The notes: generated by a model from the letters alone, not told the origin. A stretch of 64,000 nucleotides of DNA from Subtercola frigoramans (GCF_016907385.1 NZ_JAFBBU010000001.1:3410001-3474000), one strand, 5' to 3'. Positions 25,991 through 35,143 are shown, counted from the stretch's first letter. Numbers and translations are program-made.

Positions 25991-28354
25991 GTGAAGATTC
26001 TCGTTCTTGGTTCCGGTGCCCGCGAGCACGCCATCGTCAGTGCGCTGCTCGGCGAAGACGAGATTCACGAGATCATGGTTGCGCCGGGCAACGCCGGGAT
26101 CGCCAGCGCCAGCACGAACGTCACGGTTGCCCCTCTCGACGCCAATGACCCCGGTGCGGTGACGAACTTCGCCAATCAGCACAGCATCCAACTCGTCGTC
26201 ATCGGCCCGGAGGCCCCCCTTGTCGCCGGCGTCGCCGACGCCCTGCGAACCCGTGGCATCGCTGTCTTCGGGCCGAGCCAGGCCGCCGCCGCTCTCGAAG
26301 GCAGCAAGACCTTCGCCAAACGCATCATGGATGCGGCGGGTGTACCGACGGGCCGCGCCCTGCGCGCGGTGACCTCTGCCGATGTCGAATCGGCCCTCGA
26401 CAGCTTCGGTGCACCCTACGTCGTCAAGGCCGACGGGCTCGCCGCAGGCAAGGGAGTGCTCGTCACGTCAGACCGCGCGGCAGCCCAGCAGCACGCCTCG
26501 ACCTGGCTCGCCCACGGCGACGTGCTCTTCGAGGAGTTCCTCGACGGCCAGGAGGTCTCACTGTTCTTCGTGAGCGATGGCCACACGGTTGTGCCGCTCT
26601 CGCCCGCCCAGGACTACAAGCGCCTGCTCAACGGCGACCAGGGCCCGAACACCGGCGGAATGGGCGCCTACTCGCCGCTGCCCTGGCTAGACGACGAGTT
26701 CGAGAGCGAAGAGGACTTCGTGCAGGAGGTCCTGGTCTCGATAGCGCTGCCGACCATCCGGCAGCTTGCGCACGAAGGCACCCCCTTCGTCGGGCTTCTC
26801 TACTGCGGGCTGATCCTGACCAGCTCGGGCATCCGGGTGATCGAGTTCAACGCCCGCTTCGGCGACCCCGAGACCCAGGTCGTGCTGCCGCGGCTGACCA
26901 GCTCGCTGAGTGGGCTGCTGCTCGCGGCGGCGACCGGAACCCTCGGCGCAGTTCCCCAGCCGACCTTCTCCACCGACCGCGCCGTCACCGTCGTGCTCGC
27001 GAGCGAGAACTACCCGGAACCGCCTGTCGTCGGCCGCGAGATCACCGGGCTCGCCGCCGCAGCCGAGGTTGAGGGCGTGCACGTCACGCACGCAGCAACG
27101 GCCTTCGGCGCGAGTGCCGAAGGCCAGGTGGATGACCGGCTGCTCTCCACCGGCGGCCGGGTGTTGAGCGTGGTGGCCCTCGGCTCCACCTTCACCGAGG
27201 CACGCCGCCGGGCGTATGCGGCCATCGGACTGATCGGGCTCGAAGGATCGCACTACCGCACCGACATCGCGGCACGCGTCGAGGAGCAGGCCGCAGGCGG
27301 CAGCACATCCGATGGCACGTCGGCTGTCGGCTCGGGGCTGGCCCTCGACTCGGAGTCACCAACTTCTGGGATCGCGACGTCTGGACCGGCCGCTGCTGCG
27401 GCAGGCGGAACGGTCGCGGGGGCCGACCCGGGCATCCCGAGCAGCGCGGAACAGATCGACGGCTGGCGGCACGTGTACTCCGGCAAGGTGCGCGACCTGT
27501 ACGTGCCTGCCGCGTCGACATCGCTCGCCGACGCGACTGCGGTACTCGTGGTCGCGAGCGACCGGGTGAGCGCGTTCGACTTCGTGCTGGAGCCGGGCAT
27601 CCCACAGAAGGGCGAGCTGCTCACAACGCTCAGTCGTTGGTGGTTCGGGCAGCTCGATGGGTTCGCGAACCACGTGCTCGAGGGTTCGTCCGTCGCACAG
27701 TCGACTCCCGCCGGCGGAGCCGCCCCCGCTGTTCCCGCCCGCTTCGCCGCGCGATCGATGGTGGTGAAGCCCCTCGACATGTTCCCGATCGAGTGCGTGG
27801 TGCGCGGGTACCTCGCCGGCAGCGGCTGGGCCGAGTACCAGAAGACCCAGAGCGTGTGCGGGGTCGCCCTGCCTGCCGGGCTTCGCGACGGAGACAGGCT
27901 GCCGAGCCCGATCTACACCCCGGCGTTCAAAGCCGAACTGGGCGACCACGACGAGAACATCACGTTCGAGCGCACGGTTGAGCTGGTCGGAGGCGATGTC
28001 GCCGCCGAGCTGCGGCGACTCTCGCTCGAGGTCTATGCCCGGGCATCCGGTATCGCCGAAGCGCGCGGCATCATTCTCGCCGACACCAAGTTCGAGTTCG
28101 GCGCCGACCGCGACACCGGCGAGATCACCCTGGCCGACGAGGTGCTCACCAGCGACTCGAGCAGGTTCTGGGATGCTGCGGCCTACGGCTCAGGCGAGCG
28201 CACGGCCAGCTTCGACAAGCAGATCGTGCGCAACTGGCTCGCCGCGAACTGGGACAAGACGGGTACCCCGCCCGCTCTGCCCGCCGCGATCGTCGAGCAG
28301 ACCGCTGCGCGCTACCGCGAACTCATCGCGCGGCTGACCGGCCCCGTCGCGTAG
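25991..28354 (+). CDS. purD-purC: Fused phosphoribosylamine-glycine ligase / SAICAR synthetase
   Basis: 787 residues. Residues 1 to about 430 are GAR synthetase (PurD): KILVLGSGAREHAI at the start, ATP-grasp segment KADGLAAGKGV near 140 and the metal/ATP site EFNARFGDPETQ near 285. A Gly/Ala/Ser-rich linker (about 430-485) leads to SAICAR synthetase (PurC): SGKVRDLY near 494, VASDRVSAFD near 517 and EIVRGYLAGS-like VVRGYLAGSGW near 602. The protein would make GAR from phosphoribosylamine (step 2) and SAICAR from CAIR and Asp (step 7), steps that are not consecutive. The fusion is continuous with no stop or frameshift. GTG start 6 nt after a TAGAAT box. Confidence 0.93.
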   Translation: MKILVLGSGAREHAIVSALLGEDEIHEIMVAPGNAGIASASTNVTVAPLDANDPGAVTNFANQHSIQLVVIGPEAPLVAGVADALRTRGIAVFGPSQAAAALEGSKTFAKRIMDAAGVPTGRALRAVTSADVESALDSFGAPYVVKADGLAAGKGVLVTSDRAAAQQHASTWLAHGDVLFEEFLDGQEVSLFFVSDGHTVVPLSPAQDYKRLLNGDQGPNTGGMGAYSPLPWLDDEFESEEDFVQEVLVSIALPTIRQLAHEGTPFVGLLYCGLILTSSGIRVIEFNARFGDPETQVVLPRLTSSLSGLLLAAATGTLGAVPQPTFSTDRAVTVVLASENYPEPPVVGREITGLAAAAEVEGVHVTHAATAFGASAEGQVDDRLLSTGGRVLSVVALGSTFTEARRRAYAAIGLIGLEGSHYRTDIAARVEEQAAGGSTSDGTSAVGSGLALDSESPTSGIATSGPAAAAAGGTVAGADPGIPSSAEQIDGWRHVYSGKVRDLYVPAASTSLADATAVLVVASDRVSAFDFVLEPGIPQKGELLTTLSRWWFGQLDGFANHVLEGSSVAQSTPAGGAAPAVPARFAARSMVVKPLDMFPIECVVRGYLAGSGWAEYQKTQSVCGVALPAGLRDGDRLPSPIYTPAFKAELGDHDENITFERTVELVGGDVAAELRRLSLEVYARASGIAEARGIILADTKFEFGADRDTGEITLADEVLTSDSSRFWDAAAYGSGERTASFDKQIVRNWLAANWDKTGTPPALPAAIVEQTAARYRELIARLTGPVA

Positions 28355-28358
28355 CCAA

Positions 28359-28437
28359 CGCTCGCGGGCCCGTCGGGTGCGCGAAAACGTCCCCACGTCC
28401 GGCAGTTTCGGGCCGTTTGACCGCACCCAGGCGAGCG
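28359..28437. terminator. Two-tier hairpin between purD-purC and purM
   Basis: Outer stem CGCTCGC / GCGAGCG and inner stem GGGTGCG / CGCACCC (28375-28381 with 28422-28428) between convergent stops; probable bidirectional terminator. Confidence 0.6.
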
Positions 28438-28440
28438 CGA

Positions 28441-29589
28441 TCAGTCGGCGTAGGCGCCCACGAGTCGCACAGCACCGCCGTCGACACCCTTCGCACCCTG
28501 CTCGAAGCCGGTGAAGTCGCGGGCTGCGGTCGACACGACTCCGACCTGCCAGGTGTGGATGCCGTCGCACTCGAGGGCGGCGGTTATCGCGGCGGCCGCA
28601 CCCGGGTCGACCACCAGGATCATGCCGATGCCCAGGTTCCACGTGCCCTCTGCGCTCTCGAGCGTGGAGCCTGCGAGATCGCCCAGAACGCGGAAGACGG
28701 GCAGCGGCGACCACGTCGACCGGTCCACCTCCACCCAGGAGCCGAGCGGCAGCACGCGCGCGAGGTTCGCGGCGATTCCGCCACCGGTGACATGGCTGAT
28801 CGAGTGGATGGCTGCCGCTGCGGCTGCACCCCGGTCGGCGGGGCCCGGCGCGCCATCGAAGCCCTGGGGCCCGGCGCTGCCGAGCAACCGCAGCAGCGGA
28901 AGCGTGTAGAGCCGGGTCGGCTCGAGCAGGGCCTCACCGACGATGCCGCCGAGTTCGGCCGAGACGGAGGTGTACGACACCGAGGCTCCGGCGAGAATGT
29001 GCCGCACCAGCGAGAATCCGTTGGAGTGCAGCCCCGACGACTCGAGCGCGAGAACCACGTCGCCGTCGGCGACGCGCTCGGGGCCGAGCAGGGCATCCGC
29101 TTCGACGACGCCTGTTGCAGCGCCCGCGACGTCGTAGTCGTCGGGCCCCAGGAGCCCTGGATGCTCGGCCGTCTCTCCGCCGATGAGTGCTGTGCCGGTG
29201 TCGGCGCAGGCCCGGGCGATACCCGCGACGATGTCGGCGATGCGCGAGGGCACAACCTTGCCGCACGCGATGTAGTCGGTCATGAAGAGCGGTTTCGCGC
29301 CGACCACGACGATGTCGTCGACGACCATGCCCACCAGGTCCTGCCCGATCGTGTCGTGCTTGTCGAGGGCCTGGGCAATGGCGACCTTCGTGCCGACGCC
29401 GTCGGTCGAGGTCGCGAGCAGCGGGCGGGTGTACGCCTTGAGCGGCGAGACGTCGAACATGCCCGCGAAGCCACCGAAGCCACCGAAGACGTTGGGCCCG
29501 TGCGTGCGCGAGACGGCCGCCTTCATCAGTTCGACCGCGAGGTCACCGGCTGCCGTGTCAACGCCGGCCGCGGCGTAGCTGTTCGTCAT
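28441..29589 (-). CDS. purM: Phosphoribosylformylglycinamidine cyclo-ligase (AIR synthase)
   Basis: 382 residues. It closes FGAM to AIR with ATP (purine step 5). The N-terminal SYAAAGVDTAAGDLAVELMK and GGFGGFAGMFDV segments, the DGVGTKV substrate loop near 64-70, and VVDDIVVVGAKPLFMTDYI with GETAEHPG match PurM throughout. It runs toward purD-purC, away from purF. The ATG is only 6 nt after a GAGAAT hexamer (29596-29601), so leaderless translation is likely. Some extra Ala/Gly insertions (GAPGPADRGAAAAAAI) occur in a surface loop. Confidence 0.96.
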   Translation of the reverse strand: MTNSYAAAGVDTAAGDLAVELMKAAVSRTHGPNVFGGFGGFAGMFDVSPLKAYTRPLLATSTDGVGTKVAIAQALDKHDTIGQDLVGMVVDDIVVVGAKPLFMTDYIACGKVVPSRIADIVAGIARACADTGTALIGGETAEHPGLLGPDDYDVAGAATGVVEADALLGPERVADGDVVLALESSGLHSNGFSLVRHILAGASVSYTSVSAELGGIVGEALLEPTRLYTLPLLRLLGSAGPQGFDGAPGPADRGAAAAAAIHSISHVTGGGIAANLARVLPLGSWVEVDRSTWSPLPVFRVLGDLAGSTLESAEGTWNLGIGMILVVDPGAAAAITAALECDGIHTWQVGVVSTAARDFTGFEQGAKGVDGGAVRLVGAYAD

Positions 29590-29617
29590 GCGCCCATTCT
29601 CCCAGACTCTCGCCGAC

Positions 29618-29716
29618 CGCTGGTTGAGTAGCGGCGAAGCCGCGTATCGAAACCCGGAAACAAGGGTTCGCCAGAGGGGGGTTTCGATACGGCACTGAGC
29701 GCCTACTCAACCAGCG
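29618..29716. repeat. GGTTGAGTAG palindromic repeat, copy 1
   Basis: Perfect 14-bp terminal inverted repeats CGCTGGTTGAGTAG / CTACTCAACCAGCG and an inner pair TATCGAAACC / GGTTTCGATA, filling the gap between purM and the purF promoter. Same family as 33482-33523 and 57696-57797. Confidence 0.85.
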
Positions 29717-29744
29717 AAGGGGCCGCCGCAGAAGCGAGCGCCGA

Positions 29745-29750
29745 TAGAAT
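29745..29750 (+). promoter_or_regulatory. -10 box of purF
   Basis: TAGAAT about 44 bp before the ATG, predicting a leader of about 38 nt. It begins just after the palindromic repeat. Confidence 0.5.
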
Positions 29751-29794
29751 GGGGAACGGCCCGTTTTCTCTACCGTCTGGAGCCCAGCCTCAGC

Positions 29795-31252
29795 ATGTGC
29801 GGCATCGTTGGCATCGTCTCGTCTGAACCCGTCAATCAACTCGTCTACGACTCACTGTTGCTTCTGCAGCACCGCGGGCAGGATTCGACCGGGATCGCCA
29901 CGGCCGAGCGCGACATCTTTCACATCATCAAGGCCAAGGGCCAGGTGCGTGAAGCCTTCCGTACCCGCGACATGCGCTCGCTGCTCGGCACGATGGGCCT
30001 CGGGCACGTGCGCTACGCCACCAAGGGCAATGCGTCGAGCGAGCAGGAGGCGCAACCGTTCTACGTGAACGCCCCTTACGGCATCATCCTCGTGCACAAC
30101 GGCAACCTCACCAACACCCGTGAGCTGACGCAAGAGCTGTTCCACATCGACCGCCGGCACCTCAACACCGATTCAGACACCGAACTGCTGCTGAACATCC
30201 TCGCCCACGAACTGCAGAGCCAGGTCTCCGGGCTCGACCTCGAGCCCGACGATGTGTTCTCGGCCGTCGAGCGCGTGCACGAGCGTGTCGAGGGGTCGTA
30301 CGCCACCATCGCCATGATCGCCGGCCACGGGCTGCTCGCCTTTCGCGACCCTTTCGGCATCCGCCCGCTCACCCTCGGCAAGCGCGTGCTCGAATCGGGC
30401 CGCGACGAATGGGTCGTGGCATCCGAATCCCTCGTCATGGAGTCCCTGGGCTACGAGATCGTGCGCGATGTACGGCCAGGCGAAGCCGTCTTCATCACGA
30501 TGAACGGCGAGATGTACTCGAAGCAGTGCGCACCGGATGCCCGGCTCATCCCCTGCTCGTTCGAGTTCGTCTATCTGGCCCGCCCCGACTCGGTGCTCTC
30601 GGGTATCTCGGTGTACGAGGCTCGGCTGCGCCTCGGCAACCGCCTCGCCGACACTGTCGCACAGTGGACCCCGTCGGGCGACATCGACGTGGTCATGCCC
30701 ATCCCCGACTCCTCCCGGCCCGCGGCAATGCAGGTCGCCCAGAAACTCGGCATCGAGTATCGAGAGGGGTTCTACAAGAACCGCTACGTCGGTCGAACGT
30801 TCATCATGCCCGGGCAGGCTGTTCGCAAGAAGTCGGTGCGCCAGAAGCTCAACGCAATGTCGACCGAGTTCAAGGGCAAGAACGTGCTCATCGTCGACGA
30901 CTCGATCGTGCGCGGAACGACCTCGAAGGAGATCGTCGACATGGCGCGGCAGGCGGGTGCGAACAAGGTGACGTTCGCGTCGGCGGCACCGCCCGTACGG
31001 TTTCCGCACGTCTACGGCATCAACATGCCGTCACGGGATGAGCTGGTCGCCCACAATCGTAAGATTCCCGAGATCGCCGCCTACATGGGAGCCGACCACT
31101 TGATCTACCAGGAGGTCGCCGACATGGAGGCCGCGATCATCGAGGGCTCTGCCGTCACCGGCCTCGAGATGAGCTGCTTCACCGGCAACTACGTCACCGG
31201 AACCGTCAGCCCCGAGTACCTCTCGTGGGTGGAGCGCACGCAGAACTCCTGA
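29795..31252 (+). CDS. purF: Amidophosphoribosyltransferase
   Basis: 485 residues. It converts PRPP and glutamine to phosphoribosylamine, the committed step of purine synthesis. The mature N-terminus CGIVGIV supplies the Cys nucleophile of the glutaminase after Met removal. HRGQDSTGIA and GHVRYATKG follow, and VLIVDDSIVRGTT near 369 is the PRPP-binding loop. No long propeptide precedes the Cys. Cysteines in the C-terminal region (SCFTGNYVTG and CSFEF) fit the clade that carries an Fe-S cluster in some bacteria. Divergent from purM, with its own promoter. Confidence 0.97.
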   Translation: MCGIVGIVSSEPVNQLVYDSLLLLQHRGQDSTGIATAERDIFHIIKAKGQVREAFRTRDMRSLLGTMGLGHVRYATKGNASSEQEAQPFYVNAPYGIILVHNGNLTNTRELTQELFHIDRRHLNTDSDTELLLNILAHELQSQVSGLDLEPDDVFSAVERVHERVEGSYATIAMIAGHGLLAFRDPFGIRPLTLGKRVLESGRDEWVVASESLVMESLGYEIVRDVRPGEAVFITMNGEMYSKQCAPDARLIPCSFEFVYLARPDSVLSGISVYEARLRLGNRLADTVAQWTPSGDIDVVMPIPDSSRPAAMQVAQKLGIEYREGFYKNRYVGRTFIMPGQAVRKKSVRQKLNAMSTEFKGKNVLIVDDSIVRGTTSKEIVDMARQAGANKVTFASAAPPVRFPHVYGINMPSRDELVAHNRKIPEIAAYMGADHLIYQEVADMEAAIIEGSAVTGLEMSCFTGNYVTGTVSPEYLSWVERTQNS

Positions 31253-31301
31253 GCCCGTCCCCCGGGCCTCTGCCGTGCGGCCAATGCGTGCGGGCCAATG
31301 C

Positions 31302-31355
31302 GTGCGGGCAAAAAAGCACCCAAGGATCGAGGTTTGGGTGCATTTCTGCCCGCAC
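31302..31355. repeat. TGCGGGCA hairpin repeat, copy 1 (after purF)
   Basis: Outer stem GTGCGGGCA / TGCCCGCAC, inner CACCCAA / TTTGGGTG, centre TCGAG. A- and T-rich bulges give a terminator-like fold. Related copies follow purQ and the nuclease gene. Confidence 0.85.
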
Positions 31356-31412
31356 CCAGGCCTGTGCGGGTCAGGTTCGCGGGGTGAAGTTCGCGGAGTG
31401 AAGTTCGCGGTG

Positions 31413-32456
31413 TCAGGCTCGGGCGGGGACGGGGGCGTTCGATTCCCAACCCCAGGCGGGGGCGACGTGCAGGGCGATCTGCTCGAGCAGGTGCGCGTTG
31501 TACGCCACGCCCAGCTGGTTCGGGATGGTCAGCAGCACGGTGTCGGCCGACTGCACTGCAGCATCCGCAGCCAGCTGCGCCGCGATCACGTCGGGCTCGC
31601 CGGTGTAGCTCTTGCCGAATCGGGCCAGGCCGCCGTCGAGGTAGCCGACCTGGTCTTCGGAGTCACGCTCGCCACCGAAGTACCGACGGTCGAGGTCAGT
31701 GGTGATCGGGATCACACTGCGCGACACCGAGACGCGGGGTTCACGCTTCCAGCCCGCGGCCGCCCAGGCGTCGCGATACACCTGGATCTGCTCGGCCTGC
31801 AGCTCGTCGAACGGCACGCCGGTGTCTTCGGTGAGGAGGGTCGAACTCTGCAGGTTCATGCCCTGCTCGGCGGCCCAGACGGCGGTCGCGCGGGTGCCGG
31901 AGCCCCACCAGATGCGGTCCGCGAGGGTCGGCGACTGGGGTTCGATCGACAGAGGGGCAGTCGAACGCGACATCTGCGGGTTCGGGCGGGCGACGCCGGC
32001 ACCCGCGATGGCGGCGCGAAAGATCTCGGTGTGCGTGCGCGCGAGGTCAGCATCCGTCTCGCCGTCTGACGGTACGTAGCCGAACGATTCGGAGCCGCGC
32101 AGCGCCGTCTCGGGTGACCCGCGGCTCATGCCGAGCTGCAGGCGCTCCCCGCTGATGAGGTCGGCGGCGGCTGCATCTTCGGCCATGTAGAGGGGGTTCT
32201 CATAGCGCATGTCTATGACGGCGGTGCCGAGTTCGATGCGTGAGGTGCGGGCTCCCATCGCGGCGAGCAGCGGGAAGGGCGACGCGAGCTGTCGGGCGAA
32301 GTGGTGCACGCGAACGTACGCGCCATCGATACCGAGCTCTTCGGCGGCCTCGGCCAGTTCGATGCTCTGGATGAGGGCGTCTTTCGCGGTGCGGGCCAGC
32401 GAGCCCTGCACGGGTTGGTAGTGACCGAACGACAGGAAACCGATGCGCTTCTTCAT
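31413..32456 (-). CDS. LLM-class flavin-dependent oxidoreductase
   Basis: 347 residues from the chosen ATG (MKKRIGFLSFGHYQP), the normal start for this bacterial-luciferase-like family; an in-frame ATG 54 bp upstream would add a non-conserved tail. TIM-barrel features include LAEAAEELGIDGAYVRVHHF near 34 and LISGERLQLGMSRGSP near 105. It probably uses reduced flavin supplied by another enzyme to oxidise an unknown substrate. It is divergent from a ring-cleavage dioxygenase, which hints at shared aromatic-compound metabolism or detoxification (inference). Confidence 0.9.
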   Translation of the reverse strand: MKKRIGFLSFGHYQPVQGSLARTAKDALIQSIELAEAAEELGIDGAYVRVHHFARQLASPFPLLAAMGARTSRIELGTAVIDMRYENPLYMAEDAAAADLISGERLQLGMSRGSPETALRGSESFGYVPSDGETDADLARTHTEIFRAAIAGAGVARPNPQMSRSTAPLSIEPQSPTLADRIWWGSGTRATAVWAAEQGMNLQSSTLLTEDTGVPFDELQAEQIQVYRDAWAAAGWKREPRVSVSRSVIPITTDLDRRYFGGERDSEDQVGYLDGGLARFGKSYTGEPDVIAAQLAADAAVQSADTVLLTIPNQLGVAYNAHLLEQIALHVAPAWGWESNAPVPARA

Positions 32457-32498
32457 GGCAGTGTCAGCGTTGGAGCGGCCCCAGAAATTCCCAGGTAG

Positions 32499-32510
32499 AT
32501 GCATATGCAT
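32499..32510. promoter_or_regulatory. ATGCATATGCAT palindrome
   Basis: Perfect 12-bp palindrome 43 bp upstream of the LLM oxidoreductase start in the divergent region; possible operator. Confidence 0.4.
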
Positions 32511-32566
32511 ACAAATGGCGGATGATCTGCGATCGTGCGCTCTAGACGGAATACCGCAGCTCGCAA

Positions 32567-32583
32567 TATAGTTGTAGCTACAA
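32567..32583 (+). promoter_or_regulatory. -10 box and overlapping TTGTAGCTACAA operator
   Basis: TATAGT at 32567-32572, then the perfect palindrome TTGTAGCTACAA (32572-32583), whose last base is the A of the ATG. A protein bound here would cover the start site. MarR-type repressors often use such TTGTA...TACAA sites. Confidence 0.6.
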
Positions 32584-33491
32584 TGAACAACTTCGATGGT
32601 GGGCGCACTGCGGCCCCGACCTCAGCAGAGCTCCTCGCCCCCGACACCGGCATGGGTGCCGTGACTCTGCGCGTGGGTGACCTCGATGCGATGATCGCCT
32701 ACTATCGCGACGCCGTCACGCTCGACCTGCTCAGCCAGGACGGGCACTTCGCCGTGCTCGGCCGAGGCACGACGCCCGTCGTCATCCTCGAGTACTCCCC
32801 CGAGTTGAAGAGCCCCGAACCGCGGTCGGCTGGGCTGTACCACACGGCCATCCTGTTCGAGAGTCGCGAAGCGCTGGCCGCCGCGATCTACTCGCTCGCG
32901 ACGAAGTTCCCCAACACGTTCACCGGCAGCGCCGACCACAAGGTCAGCATCGCCTTCTACTTCACCGACCCCGAGGGCAATGGGGTCGAGATGTACTGGG
33001 ACCGCGACCGCACCGCGTGGAGCTGGATTCACGGCCAGATCGAGATGGCCACGCTCTACGTCGACCCCAACGCGTTCCTCCAGGAGTACCTCACGCCAGA
33101 GACGGTGGAGAACCCGCGCGTCGGCGGGGCATCCGTCGGCCACGTGCACCTCTCGGTGGGCGACGTCGCCTCGGCCAAGGAGTTCTACGTGAAGCGCCTC
33201 GGGTTCGAGACCACGTTCGAGGTGCCGGGTAGCGCCCTGTTCATCTCGGCCGGCGGCTACCACCACCACATGGCGATGAACACCTGGGAGAGCAAGGGTG
33301 CCGGGAGACGCACGCTGGCGCTCGGCCTCGGCGAGGTCGACATCGTCGTCCCCGGCATGGATGATCTGGGTTCACTCGAGGAACGGCTCACGCACTACGG
33401 CACTCCTTTTGGCAATGACGGCCAGAGTGTGACGATCGCCGACCCGTGGGGTTCGCAGATTCGCGTCACTCCGGCCACTCTCGCTGGTTGA
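32583..33491 (+). CDS. VOC-family ring-cleaving dioxygenase (catechol 2,3-dioxygenase-like)
   Basis: 302 residues with two glyoxalase/VOC modules (about 20-145 and 170-300). Likely metal ligands: His in GLYHTAILFE (about 96), Glu in GNGVEMYWDRD (about 137) and His in SVGHVHLSV (about 185), as in CatE-type extradiol dioxygenases. It would open dihydroxylated aromatics or act on quinone-like compounds. The start is nearly leaderless, controlled by the overlapping palindrome. Its TGA stop is formed by the TTGAG of an intergenic palindromic repeat. Confidence 0.88.
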   Translation: MNNFDGGRTAAPTSAELLAPDTGMGAVTLRVGDLDAMIAYYRDAVTLDLLSQDGHFAVLGRGTTPVVILEYSPELKSPEPRSAGLYHTAILFESREALAAAIYSLATKFPNTFTGSADHKVSIAFYFTDPEGNGVEMYWDRDRTAWSWIHGQIEMATLYVDPNAFLQEYLTPETVENPRVGGASVGHVHLSVGDVASAKEFYVKRLGFETTFEVPGSALFISAGGYHHHMAMNTWESKGAGRRTLALGLGEVDIVVPGMDDLGSLEERLTHYGTPFGNDGQSVTIADPWGSQIRVTPATLAG

Positions 33492-33523
33492 GTAGCGGAG
33501 CGTAGCGCCGCGTACTCAACCGA
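33482..33523. repeat. GGTTGAGTAG palindromic repeat, copy 2 (short)
   Basis: CGCTGGTTGAGTAGCG ... CGCGTACTCAACCG, a shortened version of the repeat at 29618-29716. It contains the stop codon of the dioxygenase gene. Confidence 0.75.
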
Positions 33524-33541
33524 CGGCCGCTGCACCTTGAG

Positions 33542-33610
33542 CGCGCGCTGGAGCTTTGAGCGAGCATCCAGTGGATGCTCGCCGCGACGCCAGCGCCGAC
33601 AAGGCTATGC
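33542..33610. repeat. 69-bp long-range inverted repeat, left copy
   Basis: Matches the reverse complement of 42803-42871 at 65 of 69 positions. Contains GCGAGCATCCA-G-TGGATGCTCGC (perfect 11-bp arms); a second hairpin GCGCCGACAAGGC-TAT-GCCTTGTCGGCGC begins inside it and ends at 33622. It covers the last codons and stop of the MscS gene. Confidence 0.85.
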
Positions 33611-34879
33611 CTTGTCGGCGCTGGCGTCGGGCCGCACGGTCGGGGGTCGGCCACCATTGTCGGGCCGCACGACCGGCAGGGGCGCGGTCGGCGTAGCCGG
33701 CCGCTGCACCTCGAGCGGTCCGGTGAACTGGCTGCCCCGCAACTCGGCACTCGCGTCGCCGCTGAACAGGGCGTCGGGCGGCGTCGCAGAGGGCACGGCC
33801 TTCTTTCGCGGCGCGTCCGACTCGAGGGGTGTCTCCGAGATCTCCACCCGGCTGCGGGGAACGGTCAGCGGGCTCACCTGCTGCACCCACTTCACCAGCT
33901 GCTCGCGTACGTAACACCGGAGGTCGAACAGCGTTGGCGCATCGACGGCCGTGACGAGGATGCGGATGCGCACATAGCCCTGCAGGGCATCCGTGACCTG
34001 CAGGATGGCGACGCGGCCGTCCCAGAGGTCGGTCTTCGGCATGATGCGGTGAAGCTCGTCGCGCATGTCGTCGGGCTTGACACGCCAGTCGAGGTCGAAC
34101 TCGACGGAGCCCATGAGCTCGGAGTTCTTGCGGGTCCAGTTCTGGAACGGGGTCGTTGTGAAATAGGTCGAGGGCAGCACCATGCGGCGGTCGTCCCACA
34201 GGTGCACGACGACATAGGTGAGGGTGATCTCCTCGATGCGCCCCCACTCGGTTTCGACGATCACCACGTCGTCGACGCGGATGGCATCGCTGAAGGCGAG
34301 CTGCACGCCGGCGAACACGTTGGCGAGGGTCGACTGGGCAGCGAGACCGGCCACGATCGAGATGAGCCCAGCCGAGGCGAGCAGGCTGGCCCCCGCCGCC
34401 GAGACCCCGGGGAACGTGAGCAGGATCGCCCCGAGGCCCACCAGCACCGTGGCGACGACCGTGATGCGCCGGATGATCAGCACCTGTGTGCGCAGGCGAC
34501 GGGCGTGCCGGTTGTCGGGCACGTCGGTGCGGTACCGCGCCAACCCCAGGTCTTCGAGGAAGATCGCCAGTGCGCAGACCAGCCACGAGCCGGCCGCGAT
34601 GGTCGCTACGAGGGCAGTGTGGGCCAGGAACTCCTGCCACCACGGGTCGAACACGCTCACTTGCACCGCGATCCACAGCGCGATCACGAGCAGGAAGACG
34701 CGGAACGGGATGCGCACGCGCCGGATGAGCCGGGAGGCCCACTCCTTGCGGCGGCTGATGCGGCGCACGATGAAAGCGGTCAGGGCGGTCAGGACGACGG
34801 CGGCGATCACGGCGATTGCGAACGCGCCGAGGGTCTGCAGCCAGGGCTGGGAGGTCAGAGCGGAGAGGATCTCGGGCAT
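33605..34879 (-). CDS. MscS-family mechanosensitive ion channel
   Basis: 424 residues. Three to four N-terminal helices, then the pore helix region SLLASAGLISIVAGLAAQSTLANVFAGVQLAFSDAIRVDD (about 180-220), which is the MscS signature, and a beta domain with GRIEEITLTYVVVHLWDDRRMVLPS. It opens under membrane tension to release solutes on hypo-osmotic shock. The C-terminal tail (about 340-424) is Pro/Ser/Asp-rich and disordered, and ends within a repeat that supplies SADKA and the stop. The ATG is 7 nt after a TAAAAT box (34887-34892), so it is probably leaderless. Confidence 0.93.
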   Translation of the reverse strand: MPEILSALTSQPWLQTLGAFAIAVIAAVVLTALTAFIVRRISRRKEWASRLIRRVRIPFRVFLLVIALWIAVQVSVFDPWWQEFLAHTALVATIAAGSWLVCALAIFLEDLGLARYRTDVPDNRHARRLRTQVLIIRRITVVATVLVGLGAILLTFPGVSAAGASLLASAGLISIVAGLAAQSTLANVFAGVQLAFSDAIRVDDVVIVETEWGRIEEITLTYVVVHLWDDRRMVLPSTYFTTTPFQNWTRKNSELMGSVEFDLDWRVKPDDMRDELHRIMPKTDLWDGRVAILQVTDALQGYVRIRILVTAVDAPTLFDLRCYVREQLVKWVQQVSPLTVPRSRVEISETPLESDAPRKKAVPSATPPDALFSGDASAELRGSQFTGPLEVQRPATPTAPLPVVRPDNGGRPPTVRPDASADKA

Positions 34880-35104
34880 CCAGTCGATTTTACCGGCCGT
34901 CGACGCCCCTCACCGGGGTCCATTGCCGCATTCTGCGCGAATACTCACCGTGCGGGGTTGCCGTCACACAGCTCGACCACGCGAAGTCAGCGAGTCGACT
35001 CGCTGCATCGAAGCGACGCGGAACGCCGCCCTGCGCCCGCGATCAGGGGCGTTTCGCGTCACTTCGAGGGATGTCGTGCAGACACGGACCATGCCGTCGG
35101 GAAA

Positions 35105-35143
35105 GCTCCCGAGGTCTGAGCGAAGGAATCAGAACTCGGGAGC
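35105..35143. terminator. Terminator of katA
   Basis: 14 pairs with one mismatch (GCTCCCGAG.TCTGA / TCAGA.CTCGGGAGC), 9-nt loop, then TTT on the minus strand; 21 bp past the katA stop. The stretch 34893-35104 upstream of it holds no gene I can support. Confidence 0.8.

Noticed and set aside
34893..35104. Possible tRNA or small gene in the mscS-katA gap
   Set aside because: No cloverleaf, no credible ribosome site or coding bias; only the katA terminator at its end can be supported.
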